A stretch of 39,603 bases of DNA from Lysobacterales bacterium (lineage in GTDB: Bacteria; Pseudomonadota; Gammaproteobacteria; Xanthomonadales; Xanthomonadaceae), in assembly GCA_019510195.1 (NCBI GenBank), contig JAEKKW010000064.1:1-39603 (forward strand), given 5' to 3'. Shown one piece after another: positions 1 through 8,500 of the stretch. A program made the translations under genes and the position numbers. Within the stretch, counting starts at the first letter, position 1. Each line of letters opens with the position of its first letter. Below the pieces are notes generated by a model. It was given only the letters and a program-made list of their open reading frames with translations, searched no databases and was not told the origin of the DNA.

Positions 1-921
1 ATCGCCAAGGATCTTGTGGGCGGCGGTCGACGGATGGATGCCGTCTGCAAACGCGTAGGCCTGATCAGCGCCCGGCGCGTAGGAGGACGGCAAGCCCATC
101 CCTTGCGGGCCGCAAGTCAGCGACGAACCGGCCGGGGCACTGCCGGTACCGCAAGCGGTGTGGGTGACATCGCGGAACCCGTATGTTGCAGGGCTGGCGA
201 CGATTTCCTGCAGCATGTGGAAGGTGTCGAGCGGAATGATCCGCAAATGATTCGATGCCATGGCGCTGTACAACGCCGCGTTGTAGTTCGCCGACAGTGC
301 GGTCGCCGTCGCGGAAGTGACGGGACCAGCCGCGAGCGATTCCGGCGTGAGGCCGATGTCCGGGATGTTCGGAACCATGATGTAGCGCGCTCCTGCGGCT
401 TGCAGCTTCATCACGATCCCGACATCGGCTGCAATCGCACCGCCCATGATTGCCGGGGCGCTGGCCGGGGTGGTGATGGCACGCAAGTCGTTTGCGCCGC
501 CCCACACTCCATACAATGCATTGGGATCGGCTCGGCCGCCGGTACGCGACAGGTAGAAGTTCACCTGCTGGTCCAGCGAAGGCGCACTGGCACTCACCCC
601 TCCGACACGCGCACCGCCAACCGCGTAATTGCTGCCGCTGTCCGGTCCGGCCGCGGTCCAGCCCGTCGATTGGTTGACGCCGTAATAATTCGCCACATCC
701 TGCGCCCAGGTGGTGCCCGGATTGGTGGTGAACTGGCCCATCACAGGCTGTCCGGCGGCAGGCAGCAGCGGACGGAAGAAGCCGGCGTCGGTCAGGCTGT
801 CGCCGAAAAAGATGGTCTGGCTGAAGGTCTGGGCGTGGGTGTCGACGTATTGGGCGGCGGCCGGCAAGGCCACCATCGACAGGGCCGAAGCCAGGGCGGT
901 GCAAAGGAGCTTGGTGCGCAT
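1..921 (-). CDS. GDSL-family esterase, probably autotransporter type (C-terminus beyond window edge)
   Basis: The reading frame is open from an ATG at 921 to the left edge, giving 307 codons with no stop. The N-terminus is a signal peptide ending around AAAQ (residues 21-24). Block I is FFGDSLTDAG with the nucleophile Ser42. A GGAND block lies at 141-145 and the catalytic Asp/His pair is in DGIHPS (Asp293, His296). These are the hallmarks of GDSL/SGNH esterases. The sequence ends just after the DGIH block, where family members of the EstA type continue into an outer-membrane beta-barrel, so an autotransporter esterase displayed at the cell surface is likely. The barrel itself is not visible. 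The substrate is probably a short-chain or lipid ester. It is transcribed away from thiS, with 114 bases between the start codons. Confidence 0.88.
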   Translation of the reverse strand, partial: MRTKLLCTALASALSMVALPAAAQYVDTHAQTFSQTIFFGDSLTDAGFFRPLLPAAGQPVMGQFTTNPGTTWAQDVANYYGVNQSTGWTAAGPDSGSNYAVGGARVGGVSASAPSLDQQVNFYLSRTGGRADPNALYGVWGGANDLRAITTPASAPAIMGGAIAADVGIVMKLQAAGARYIMVPNIPDIGLTPESLAAGPVTSATATALSANYNAALYSAMASNHLRIIPLDTFHMLQEIVASPATYGFRDVTHTACGTGSAPAGSSLTCGPQGMGLPSSYAPGADQAYAFADGIHPSTAAHKILGD

Positions 922-1035
922 CGATGCGGATCTCGTTCGACCGGGCTGGATTCGCCCGCGTATGGCGATCGTTTCACGAAAACCTAACGCTCGCATGCTG
1001 CGGCGCGTCATTACCATTCGCGCGACAATGACGCC

Positions 1036-1251
1036 ATGGACACCAACCACATCAACATCCGGCTCAATGGCGAAGCGCGCGACTGCGCCCCCGACACCAC
1101 CATCGCGACCCTGCTGCAATCGGAGGGTTTGGCCGAACGGCGCGTCGCGGTCGAGATCAATGGCGAGATCGTGCCGCGCAGCCGCCATGCCACCACAGCA
1201 TTGAACGATGGCGATCGCGTCGAGATCGTGCACGCGCTCGGCGGCGGTTGA
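1036..1251 (+). CDS. thiS: Sulfur carrier protein ThiS
   Basis: A 71-residue ubiquitin-fold protein that ends in HALGGG. The terminal Gly-Gly is the site that is adenylated and converted to a thiocarboxylate, which donates sulfur to the thiazole ring of thiamine. The internal [11 protein letters not shown] segment is typical of the ThiS beta-grasp. Length is close to the usual 65-70 residues. The ATG at 1036 was chosen because it gives a family-length protein. The gene lies directly upstream of thiG, its partner, with 47 bases between the stop and the thiG ATG. No other thiamine gene is present in the window, and no TPP riboswitch was recognised in the short 5' region. Confidence 0.95.
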   Translation: MDTNHINIRLNGEARDCAPDTTIATLLQSEGLAERRVAVEINGEIVPRSRHATTALNDGDRVEIVHALGGG

Positions 1252-1298
1252 ACGAATGCCCGCGGCAATCGTTCAGTGCTTTCAGCGATAATTGCGGG

Positions 1299-2102
1299 AT
1301 GAACATTTCCGACGACGCCCTGGTCATCGCAGGGAAGACCTATCGTTCCCGCCTGCTCACCGGCACGGGCAAATTCAGGGACCTCGACGAAACCCGCAAC
1401 GCCACCGAAGCCGCCGGCGCCGAGATCGTCACCGTTGCGATCCGCCGCACCCCGTTCTTCAACAAAGAGGTCGGGCAGAAGCCTGGCGAACCGAACCTGC
1501 TCGACGTGCTGCCGCCCGATCGCTACACCATCCTGCCCAACACCGCCGGCTGCTACACCGCCGCGGACGCCGTGCGCACCTGCCGGCTCGCGCGCGAATT
1601 GCTGGATGGCCACACCCTGACCAAGCTCGAGGTGCTGGGCGACCAGAAGACCCTGTTCCCCGACGTGATCGAAACGTTGAAAGCCGCCGAACAACTGGTC
1701 GCCGATGGCTTCCACGTGATGGTCTACACCAGCGACGATCCGATCCTGTGCAAGCGCCTGGAGGAAATCGGCTGCGTTGCGGTGATGCCGCTGGCCGCGC
1801 CGATCGGCTCGGGCCTGGGCATCCAGAATCGCTACAACCTGCTCGAAATCATCGAGAACGCAAAAGTGCCGATCATCGTCGACGCGGGTGTCGGCACCGC
1901 GTCGGACGCCGCGATCGCGATGGAACTCGGCTGCGATGGCGTACTGATGAACACCGCGATCGCCGGTGCGAAAGATCCGGTGCGGATGGCGCGCGCGATG
2001 AAGGCCGCGGTCGAAGCCGGCCGCGACGCGTTCCTCGCCGGACGCATTCCGCGCAAGCGTTACGCCAGCGCATCGTCGCCGGTGGATGGCCTGATCGGAT
2101 GA
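1299..2102 (+). CDS. thiG: Thiazole synthase ThiG
   Basis: A 267-residue TIM-barrel enzyme that condenses 1-deoxy-D-xylulose 5-phosphate, dehydroglycine and ThiS-thiocarboxylate sulfur into thiazole phosphate in the cytoplasm. Recognisable segments are LLTGTGKF near the N-terminus, [18 protein letters not shown] with the expected Schiff-base lysine at Lys109, [12 protein letters not shown], and the phosphate-binding [12 protein letters not shown]. The C-terminal [13 protein letters not shown] is also characteristic. An in-frame ATG at 1248 would add 17 residues overlapping the thiS end, but 1299 begins where homologues begin. The stop overlaps the trmB start (ATGA), so thiS, thiG and trmB are probably co-transcribed. 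Confidence 0.95.
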   Translation: MNISDDALVIAGKTYRSRLLTGTGKFRDLDETRNATEAAGAEIVTVAIRRTPFFNKEVGQKPGEPNLLDVLPPDRYTILPNTAGCYTAADAVRTCRLARELLDGHTLTKLEVLGDQKTLFPDVIETLKAAEQLVADGFHVMVYTSDDPILCKRLEEIGCVAVMPLAAPIGSGLGIQNRYNLLEIIENAKVPIIVDAGVGTASDAAIAMELGCDGVLMNTAIAGAKDPVRMARAMKAAVEAGRDAFLAGRIPRKRYASASSPVDGLIG

Positions 2103-2833
2103 CCAATCCGTTCTCGAGCGACGGCGCCAAGGTTCCGCCGAAGCCGTTCACGGTGGAACCGGGGCGTCGCCGCATCCGCAGCTTCGTGCTGCGCCAGGGC
2201 CGCTTCACGCCGGCGCAGCAGAAGGCCTTCGATGATCAGTGGCCGCGCTTCGGTCTCGACTATGCCGGTGCGCCGCGCGATTTCGATGCCGCCTTCGGCC
2301 GCCATGCGCCGCGCATCGTCGAAATCGGTTTCGGCAATGGCGAGGCATTGCGCTATTCCGCCGCACTCGACCCGCACCGCGACCACATCGGCATCGAAGT
2401 GCACGCGCCCGGCGTCGGTCGCCTGTTGAATGCGCTGGCCGCCGATGATGCAAAGAACGTGCGCCTGTATCACCACGATGCAGTGGAAGTACTCGAAAAC
2501 GAAATCGCCGACGGTTCCCTCGACGAGATCCGCATCTACTTCCCCGATCCCTGGCACAAGAAGCGCCACGGCAAGCGCCGGCTGGTGAACACGGAATTCG
2601 CCACGTTGCTGGTGCGCAAGCTCGCGCCAGGCGGACGCCTGCATCTCGCCACCGACTGGTCCGATTACGCCGAGCAGATGTGGGACGTGCTTGATGCCAC
2701 GCCCGGCCTGGTCAATCGCGCCGGATCGCGTGGACAGGTGTCGCGCCCGCCATGGCGTCCACAGACGCATTTCGAGACGCGCGGCCAGCGACTGGGCCAT
2801 CCGGTCTTCGACCTGATCTACGATCGAGCCTGA
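2099..2833 (+). CDS. trmB: tRNA (guanine-46-N7)-methyltransferase
   Basis: A 244-residue class I SAM-dependent methyltransferase that makes m7G46 in the variable loop of tRNA. The SAM-binding motif [12 protein letters not shown] and the family signature [17 protein letters not shown] are both present, and [12 protein letters not shown] follows in the C-terminal half. The C-terminus [15 protein letters not shown] is also typical. The ATG at 2099 overlaps the thiG stop by the classic ATGA arrangement, pointing to translational coupling. The gene looks complete. Confidence 0.95.
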   Translation: MTNPFSSDGAKVPPKPFTVEPGRRRIRSFVLRQGRFTPAQQKAFDDQWPRFGLDYAGAPRDFDAAFGRHAPRIVEIGFGNGEALRYSAALDPHRDHIGIEVHAPGVGRLLNALAADDAKNVRLYHHDAVEVLENEIADGSLDEIRIYFPDPWHKKRHGKRRLVNTEFATLLVRKLAPGGRLHLATDWSDYAEQMWDVLDATPGLVNRAGSRGQVSRPPWRPQTHFETRGQRLGHPVFDLIYDRA

Positions 2834-2837
2834 CACG

Positions 2838-4682
2838 GTGGGCAGCGGCCTCGTCCTCAGCAGTGACATGGCCATGGTCCTCGGCCTGGTCGGGCTGACG
2901 ATGGTGCTGTTCCTGTTCGAACGCATCCGTCCCGACGTCGTCGCGATCTGCGTGCTGGTGCTGCTCGGCCTGACCGGGCTGATCGCGCCGGAAGACCTGT
3001 TTGGCGGCTTCTCCGGCAGCGCGGTGATCAGCATCATCTCGACGATGATTCTTGGTGCCGGCCTTGAACGCACCGGCGCGCTGAATCGTTTGGCGGGATG
3101 GTTGCTGCGACGATCGAGCGGCTCGGACAAACGCCTGCTCACCCTCACCTGCCTGTCGGCGGCCGCGGTATCGCCATTGATGCAGAACCCGTCGGTGATG
3201 GCGATGTTCCTGCCGGTGTCGTCGCGCATTTCCGCGCGGACCGGCATCGCCACCTCGCGCATGCTGCTGCCGATCGCCGCGACGATCGTGATGGCCGGCG
3301 CGCTGACCATGGTCGGCAATTCGCCGCTGATCCTGCTCAACGACCTCTTGATGTCTGCCAACGCCAACATGCCGTCGGGCGCGGCGTCGATCCATCCGTT
3401 CAAGATGTTCGCGCCGATGCCGATCGGCATCGTGATGCTGACGGCGGTGCTGCTGTATTTCCGTTTCTACGGCGATCGCCGCCTGCGCGAGGAAGACGGT
3501 GCGGTCACGCCTGGCCGCACCGAAAGTTATTTCGCCAGCACCTACGGCATCAATGGCGAAGTGTTCGAGCTGAGCGTGACGGCGCAGAGTCCGCTGGTCG
3601 GCACCACCATCGGTGAAGCGGAACGCCTGGCCGGCGCGCCGTTGCTGCTGGCGCATCGCAGCCATGGCGAATCGCGACTGGCGCCGCCGTCCGATGCACG
3701 CATCTGGGTCGGCGACGTGCTCGGCGCGATGGGGCCGGGCGAGGATGTCCTGCGCTACGCCGAACAGCAGCACCTGGTGGCGTCGTCGCGACTGCGCGAA
3801 TTCGGCGACCTGTTCAATCCGAGCCGCGCCGGCATCGCCGAAGCGGTGGTGCCGCCGAACTCGCGCTTCATCGGCAAGACGCAAGCGGACCTGCGTTTCC
3901 GCAAGCAGTACGGCATCAGCCTGCTGGCGATCAATCGCGATCGCGAAGTGATCCGCGAGGACGTGCGCAACGTGCCGCTGCGCGCCGGCGACATGCTGGT
4001 GCTGCATTGCATCTGGCAACGGCTGGCGGAAGTGGCGGCGCAGAAGGACTTCGTCGTCGTCACCGATTACCCGAAGGCGCGCCAGCGCCCGCACAAGTTC
4101 AAGATCGCGATGGGCATCTTCGCGATCACCATGCTGATCGCGCTGTCGTCGCGGGTGCCGGTGCCGATCGCGCTGATGACCGGCGTCGCCGGCATGCTGA
4201 TCACCGGCGTCATCCACATGGATGAGGCCTACGCCGCGATCAGCTGGAAGACCGTGTTCCTGATGGCCTGCCTCATCCCGCTCGGCTGGGCGATGGATTC
4301 CAGCGGCGCCGCTGCCTGGATCGCCGGGCACACCGTCGACCGCATCCCGCAAGGCACGCCATTGTTGCTGATCGAACTCGCGCTGGCGGTGCTGACGGTA
4401 TTGTTCTCGCTGATCATCAGCCACGTCGGCGCCACCATCATGCTGGTGCCGATCGCGGTCAACCTGGCACTGGCGACCGGGGGCAACCCGACCAGCTTCG
4501 CGTTGATCGTCGCGCTGTCGGCGTCATGCAATTTCATGACCGCGTCGAATCCGGTGATCTCGATGATCATCGGCCCCGGCAATTACACGCCACGCGACCT
4601 GTGGCGGATCGGCGGGCCGCTGGCCTGCATCTACATCGCGATTGTCGTCGCGATGGTCAACTTCCTGCAGATGTTCCGCTGA
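2838..4682 (+). CDS. SLC13-family permease with two RCK-C (TrkA-C) domains
   Basis: A 614-residue membrane protein. The first 210 or so residues hold about six hydrophobic segments, with NPSVMAMFLPV in the middle. Residues of about 225-395 are soluble and read as two tandem TrkA-C/RCK-C type domains. A second set of membrane segments follows and carries the signature NPVISMIIGPGNYTPRDLW. This layout is that of SLC13/DASS-type anion permeases of the CitT/YfbS sort. The substrate (dicarboxylate, sulfate or another anion) cannot be read from the sequence. The chosen GTG start lies 4 bases after the trmB stop. An ATG at 2868, ten codons in, is equally plausible. Its 3' end overlaps the convergent Rieske gene by 26 bases. 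Confidence 0.85.
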   Translation: MGSGLVLSSDMAMVLGLVGLTMVLFLFERIRPDVVAICVLVLLGLTGLIAPEDLFGGFSGSAVISIISTMILGAGLERTGALNRLAGWLLRRSSGSDKRLLTLTCLSAAAVSPLMQNPSVMAMFLPVSSRISARTGIATSRMLLPIAATIVMAGALTMVGNSPLILLNDLLMSANANMPSGAASIHPFKMFAPMPIGIVMLTAVLLYFRFYGDRRLREEDGAVTPGRTESYFASTYGINGEVFELSVTAQSPLVGTTIGEAERLAGAPLLLAHRSHGESRLAPPSDARIWVGDVLGAMGPGEDVLRYAEQQHLVASSRLREFGDLFNPSRAGIAEAVVPPNSRFIGKTQADLRFRKQYGISLLAINRDREVIREDVRNVPLRAGDMLVLHCIWQRLAEVAAQKDFVVVTDYPKARQRPHKFKIAMGIFAITMLIALSSRVPVPIALMTGVAGMLITGVIHMDEAYAAISWKTVFLMACLIPLGWAMDSSGAAAWIAGHTVDRIPQGTPLLLIELALAVLTVLFSLIISHVGATIMLVPIAVNLALATGGNPTSFALIVALSASCNFMTASNPVISMIIGPGNYTPRDLWRIGGPLACIYIAIVVAMVNFLQMFR

Positions 4683-5046
4683 CTTCGCGCAGGAACACTT
4701 GGCCATCGCGCGTTTCCACCGTCACAGCGCGCAGAGACGATCCCATGCACGGCCCGCCGGTACAGCGGCCATCGATCGGCGAGAAACTGGCGCCATGCGC
4801 GGCGCACACCAGATCTCCGGTGCGCGCCACCAGGAATTGCCCGGGTGCCCAGTCGAGCCGGCGCCCCGCATGCGGGCAGATGTTGAACCACGCCGCCACC
4901 CGCGCGCCGTCGCGACGCAGGATCAACGATTCGGCATCGCCATCGACCACGCCCGATGCTTCGGCGAAACCATGGTCGGGAATCTGTTCGAGTGCGATGA
5001 GCGGTTCGGACACGGCTTGCAATGGTGGTGAATCCGAACGCAGCAT
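4657..5046 (-). CDS. Rieske (2Fe-2S) domain protein
   Basis: A 129-residue protein made of a single Rieske domain. The two cluster-binding boxes are C57-P-H59 (NICPHAG) and C81-A-A-H84 (CAAHGASF), which supply the Cys and His ligands. GPCMGSSLRA near the C-terminus resembles the Pro-loop region of ferredoxin-type Rieske proteins (NirD or biphenyl-dioxygenase ferredoxin-like). It probably moves electrons for an oxygenase or oxidoreductase, but no partner reductase or oxygenase is adjacent. The ATG at 5046 has a GGAA five bases upstream. The in-frame ATG at 5061 is the alternative and would leave only 15 bases to the divergent gene. The 3' end overlaps the convergent permease gene. Confidence 0.88.
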   Translation of the reverse strand: MLRSDSPPLQAVSEPLIALEQIPDHGFAEASGVVDGDAESLILRRDGARVAAWFNICPHAGRRLDWAPGQFLVARTGDLVCAAHGASFSPIDGRCTGGPCMGSSLRAVTVETRDGQVFLREVSGTSAGS

Positions 5047-5076
5047 AACGGTTCCGGCCATTTCGATGCTTCGCCC

Positions 5077-5775
5077 ATGAACGATGTCTTCCCGCCCCTG
5101 CCCGTTCCGCGCGTCGTCACCACCGATGGCCGCACGATCCCGGTGCATCGCATTCACTGCATCGGCCGCAACCTCGCCGACCACGCACGCGAGATGGGCG
5201 CGACACCGGCATCGCCGGAAGCGCGCGGTCGCCCGGTGCTGTTCCAGAAACCGGCCGACGCCATCGTCACCGATGGCCGCGTGCCCTACCCGTCGGCGAC
5301 GCACGAGTTGCACCACGAAGTCGAGCTGGTAGTGGTGCTCGGCGCGGATGCGCCCGCAGGTGAGCTCACGCGCGGACAGGCCGAAGCGCTGGTGTTCGGT
5401 TACGCCATCGGCCTCGACCTCACGCGCCGCGATCTGCAGGCGGAATGCAAGGCGAAATCGCTGCCCTGGGACATCGGCAAGGGCTTCGATCATTCGGCGC
5501 CGGTCAGTACGGTGATTCCGGCGACGGAAATCGGCGATCTCCAGGCACTGGCGATCAGCCTCGAGGTGAACGGGGAGCCGCGCCAGCACGGTGAATTGCG
5601 CGACTGGATCTGGGACGTGCCCGACGTGCTGATCGAACTGTCGCGCCTCTACGTGCTGCGTCGCGGCGACCTGGTGTTCACCGGCACGCCGGCGGGCGTT
5701 GCTGCACTGCAGCGCGGCGATCGTTTCGTCGCCCGGTTCGGGACCCTGCTGACGCTCGAAGGTGAAATCACCTGA
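5077..5775 (+). CDS. Fumarylacetoacetate hydrolase family protein
   Basis: A 232-residue protein of the FAH superfamily. It has the metal-binding acid pair in HHEVELVV, the following acid in GLDLTRRDLQ, the KGFDHSAP segment and the C-terminal FTGTPAGV motif. Members are cytoplasmic Mg-dependent enzymes that cleave or decarboxylate beta-diketo acids, such as fumarylpyruvate or oxaloacetate. The exact substrate is not decidable here. It is close in size to single-domain fumarylpyruvate hydrolase or oxaloacetate decarboxylase-like proteins. It is divergent from the Rieske gene with about 30 bases between start codons, and no strong Shine-Dalgarno sequence precedes the ATG. Confidence 0.88.
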   Translation: MNDVFPPLPVPRVVTTDGRTIPVHRIHCIGRNLADHAREMGATPASPEARGRPVLFQKPADAIVTDGRVPYPSATHELHHEVELVVVLGADAPAGELTRGQAEALVFGYAIGLDLTRRDLQAECKAKSLPWDIGKGFDHSAPVSTVIPATEIGDLQALAISLEVNGEPRQHGELRDWIWDVPDVLIELSRLYVLRRGDLVFTGTPAGVAALQRGDRFVARFGTLLTLEGEIT

Positions 5776-5824
5776 ACCTGTTTGCGCTACGCTGGTGGCC
5801 CCTCACCGCAGCAGGACCCATCCG

Positions 5825-6235
5825 ATGGGAATGATCAACGAATTCAAGGATTTCATCTCGAAGGGCAATGTTGTCGACTTGGCAGTCGGCGTGATCATCG
5901 GTGCCGCATTCGGCAAGATCGTCACGGCATTGGTCGAAGGCGTGGTGATGCCGACGATCAGCATCATCACCGGCGGCTCCAACTTCAAGGACTGGAAGCA
6001 TGTCATCACGCCGGCAGTGATGGATCCGGCGACCGGCAAGGAAAAGGTCGCGGAAGTGGCGATCAAGTACGGCGATTTCATCCAGACCTGCATCGATTTC
6101 CTGTTGATTGCCTTCGTGATCTTCCTCGCCATCAAGGCCTACAACCGCATGCGCCAACCGGCCGTCGCCGCCGACGCACCGCCGAGCGAGGAAGTGCTGC
6201 TGCTGCGCGAGATCCGCGACAACCTGAAAAAGTGA
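5825..6235 (+). CDS. mscL: Large-conductance mechanosensitive channel MscL
   Basis: A 136-residue inner-membrane channel that opens under membrane tension to release solutes after hypo-osmotic shock. The N-terminal amphipathic helix MGMINEFKDFISKGNVV is followed by TM1 (VDLAVGVIIGAAFGKIV), a periplasmic loop, TM2 (FLLIAFVIFLAIKAYNRM) and a charged cytoplasmic helix ending in EILLREIRD-like sequence. The in-frame ATG at 5762 would add 21 residues not seen in the family, so the start at 5825 is preferred. It is monocistronic by appearance, with a hairpin 57 bases downstream. Confidence 0.96.
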   Translation: MGMINEFKDFISKGNVVDLAVGVIIGAAFGKIVTALVEGVVMPTISIITGGSNFKDWKHVITPAVMDPATGKEKVAEVAIKYGDFIQTCIDFLLIAFVIFLAIKAYNRMRQPAVAADAPPSEEVLLLREIRDNLKK

Positions 6236-6291
6236 TCGCCGCGCCGCCGTTGACACGGTGGCGGCATGACCATTGGCACAGAAGATCGGGG

Positions 6292-6321
6292 ACCCCGGGC
6301 TGCTAGGCTCGGGGTTTCTCT
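6292..6321 (+). terminator. Possible rho-independent terminator after mscL
   Basis: An 8-bp stem (6292-6299 pairing with 6308-6315, one G-U pair) encloses an 8-base loop. It is followed by TTCTCTTTG, a T-rich but interrupted tail. It sits between mscL and the peptidase gene and would end mscL transcription. The weak T-run keeps confidence low. Confidence 0.4.
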
Positions 6322-6340
6322 TTGCCGCGTCGAGATCGCC

Positions 6341-7753
6341 ATGACCCGCACCCTGCTCGCTGTGTCACTCGCCACCCTGCTCGCCGCTTCGCCGGCATTC
6401 GCCGCCGAAACCCGGGCCACGCCTGCGATGGTGCAATCGGCGACCGCGTTGCGCGACCAGGCGCTGAAGGACGACACCGGCTGGAAGGTGCTGGAATCGC
6501 TGACCACCGAGGTCGGCCAGCGCATGGCCGGCAGCGAGGCCGATGCCCGCGCAGTGGAATGGGCCAAGGCCAAGTTCAAGGAACTCGGTTTCGACAAGGT
6601 GTGGACGCAGCCGGTGACCTTCCCGAAATGGGAGCGCCGCAGCGAGCATGGTGAAGTGCTTGGCGCGCATTCGCAGAAGCTGGTGCTGACCGCGCTTGGC
6701 GGCAGTCCCGGCGGCACGGTGGAAGGTGAAGTCGTGCGTTTCGATTCGCTGGAAGCCTTGCAGAAGACCGCGCCGGGATCACTGGCGGGCAAGATCGCCT
6801 TCGTCGACGTGATGATGCCGCGGGCGAAGGACGGCCACGGCTACGGCATCGGCAGCCGGGTTCGCACCACTGGCGCCTCGTCGGCGTCGAAGGCCGGCGC
6901 GATCGGTTACGTGATGCGCCCGGCAGGCACCGACTGGGAACGCAACCCCCACACCGGCATGACGCGCTTCGAGAGCGGCGTCAAACCCATTCCGGAAGCG
7001 TCGCTCACCAACATCGACGCCGACCAGCTCGCTCGCCTGGTCAAACTCGGCCCGACGCGCATCCGCGTCGCCCTCGATTGCGGCTTCAACGGCGAATACA
7101 CCTCGCAGAACGTGATCGGCGAATTCACCGGCAGCAGCAAGCCCGACGAAATCGTCGCACTGGCCGGTCATCTCGATTCCTGGGACCTCGGCACCGGCGC
7201 GATCGACGACGGCAGCGGCGTCGCCATCTCGATGGCTGCGGCGAAACTGGCCGCGCAAATGAAGCGCCCGCAACGCACCATCCGCGTGGTCGCCTTCGCC
7301 AACGAGGAACAGGGCCTGTGGGGCGGTCGCGTCTATGCCGAATCGCAGAAGGACAAGATCGCCAAGAGCCAGATCGTGATGGAATCCGATTCCGGTCCTG
7401 GTCGCGTCTACGAATTCGGCGGTCGCTGGTCGAAGGACGCCGAACCGGCGATGGCGCAGGTCGCGGAACTGCTGAAGCCGCTCGGCGTGGCCTACACCCC
7501 GGGCAAGGGTGAAGCCGAATCGGAGATGGGCCTGATGCAGGGCGCGGGATCCGCGGCCGGCGCGTTCGCGCACGACGCCACCCGCTATTTCGATCTGCAC
7601 CACACGCCGAACGACACGCTCGACAAGGTCGATCCCCAGGATCTGCGCGTCGACATCGCCGCGTATGCAACGCTCGCCTTCATCGCCGCGAACGTCGATG
7701 GCAGCCTCGGCAGCGGCACCATGCCGGCGCCGGAACCGAAGAAGCGCCACTGA
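6341..7753 (+). CDS. Secreted M28-family zinc metallopeptidase
   Basis: A 470-residue exported aminopeptidase or carboxypeptidase-like protein. The signal peptide is MTRTLLAVSLATLLAASPAFA, cleaved before AETRA. A protease-associated (PA)-like insert occupies roughly residues 120-245. The co-catalytic zinc centre is laid out in order: His and Asp in LAGHLDSWDLGTGAIDDGSG, the Glu pair in FANEEQGLWGG, Asp in MESDSGPG, and the last His in LHHTPNDTLDKVD. This is the M28 ligand order, so the enzyme is expected to be active in the periplasm or outside the cell. An ATG at 6266 is in frame, but 6341 gives a clean signal peptide. Its stop TGA abuts the stop of the convergent methyltransferase gene. Confidence 0.9.
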   Translation: MTRTLLAVSLATLLAASPAFAAETRATPAMVQSATALRDQALKDDTGWKVLESLTTEVGQRMAGSEADARAVEWAKAKFKELGFDKVWTQPVTFPKWERRSEHGEVLGAHSQKLVLTALGGSPGGTVEGEVVRFDSLEALQKTAPGSLAGKIAFVDVMMPRAKDGHGYGIGSRVRTTGASSASKAGAIGYVMRPAGTDWERNPHTGMTRFESGVKPIPEASLTNIDADQLARLVKLGPTRIRVALDCGFNGEYTSQNVIGEFTGSSKPDEIVALAGHLDSWDLGTGAIDDGSGVAISMAAAKLAAQMKRPQRTIRVVAFANEEQGLWGGRVYAESQKDKIAKSQIVMESDSGPGRVYEFGGRWSKDAEPAMAQVAELLKPLGVAYTPGKGEAESEMGLMQGAGSAAGAFAHDATRYFDLHHTPNDTLDKVDPQDLRVDIAAYATLAFIAANVDGSLGSGTMPAPEPKKRH

Positions 7754-8500
7754 TCAGATCGTCGCGCGTGCCCAGGCGGCCAGCAGGACTGCGGTCGCCG
7801 AAGCGACATTGAGACTTTCCACCGCGCCGGTGCCGGGGATCGACACGCGCAAATCGCAGCTCGCGGCCAGTCCGCGATCCATGCCGGCCTGTTCCGCGCC
7901 CATCACGTAGACGAGGCGTTGCGGCAGGTCGAGCGCGAACAGATCATCACCCCCATCGACCAATGTCGCCGCCGTGGTGTAGCCGGCCTCGTGGAGTATT
8001 GACTGCGCTTCGCGCGTTGGCGGCAGGCGCACCAGCGACACCGCTTCGGCGCCGCCTTCGGCCACGCGCGCCGCGGCGCCGGAGACCTGCAGATCGGAAC
8101 CTGGCGGAATCAGCAGTGCGTTGATGCCGAAATGGGCGGCACTCCGCAGGATCGCACCGAGATTGTGCGGATTGCCGACGCCATCCAGCCATAGCGCGCA
8201 ATCGCGGCCGGCGGGACGCGTGGCCAGCCATTCGTCGAGACGCGGCATCGACGCGCGCAGGACATCGGCGACCACGCCTTCGTGGTGCGAACTCGCCGCC
8301 AGCTTGCGCAGGTCGTCATCGGGCACGATGCGGTAACCGACGCGATGCGATGCGCACCACTTCAGCACGTCGCGCATGTCGCCGACGCGCTCCTCCGACA
8401 GCCACAGCTTGCGCAAGGCTTCGGGGCGATGCGTGAACACTGCGCGCACGGCGTTCACGCCATACATGCGCAGTTCGCGGGTGATGGCCGGATCAGGCAT
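7754..8500 (-). CDS. TrmH/SpoU-family RNA 2'-O-methyltransferase (RlmB-like)
   Basis: A 248-residue SPOUT enzyme. The N-terminal 85 residues form the small substrate-binding domain (YGVNAVRAVF start). The catalytic domain carries the three SpoU motifs: GNPHNLGAILRSAA (motif 1), YVMGAEQAGM (motif 2) and SIPGTGAVESLNVASATAV (motif 3). It 2'-O-methylates a ribose in 23S rRNA or tRNA. Similarity in layout to RlmB (Gm2251) is noted, but the residues AEQAGM and GTGAVESLNVA differ from the RlmB consensus, so the target is left open. Its ATG overlaps the end of the RND pump gene by 8 bases, so it may be read from the same transcript. Confidence 0.85.
   Translation of the reverse strand: MPDPAITRELRMYGVNAVRAVFTHRPEALRKLWLSEERVGDMRDVLKWCASHRVGYRIVPDDDLRKLAASSHHEGVVADVLRASMPRLDEWLATRPAGRDCALWLDGVGNPHNLGAILRSAAHFGINALLIPPGSDLQVSGAAARVAEGGAEAVSLVRLPPTREAQSILHEAGYTTAATLVDGGDDLFALDLPQRLVYVMGAEQAGMDRGLAASCDLRVSIPGTGAVESLNVASATAVLLAAWARATI

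Noticed and set aside
1248-1298. An upstream in-frame start for thiG overlapping the end of thiS
   Set aside because: The added 17 residues are not typical of ThiG, and the ATG at 1299 matches the family N-terminus.
2712-4424. A minus-strand open frame of about 570 codons opposite the SLC13 permease
   Set aside because: The plus strand encodes a coherent membrane protein with family signatures. The antisense product is an Arg/Asp/His-rich shadow.
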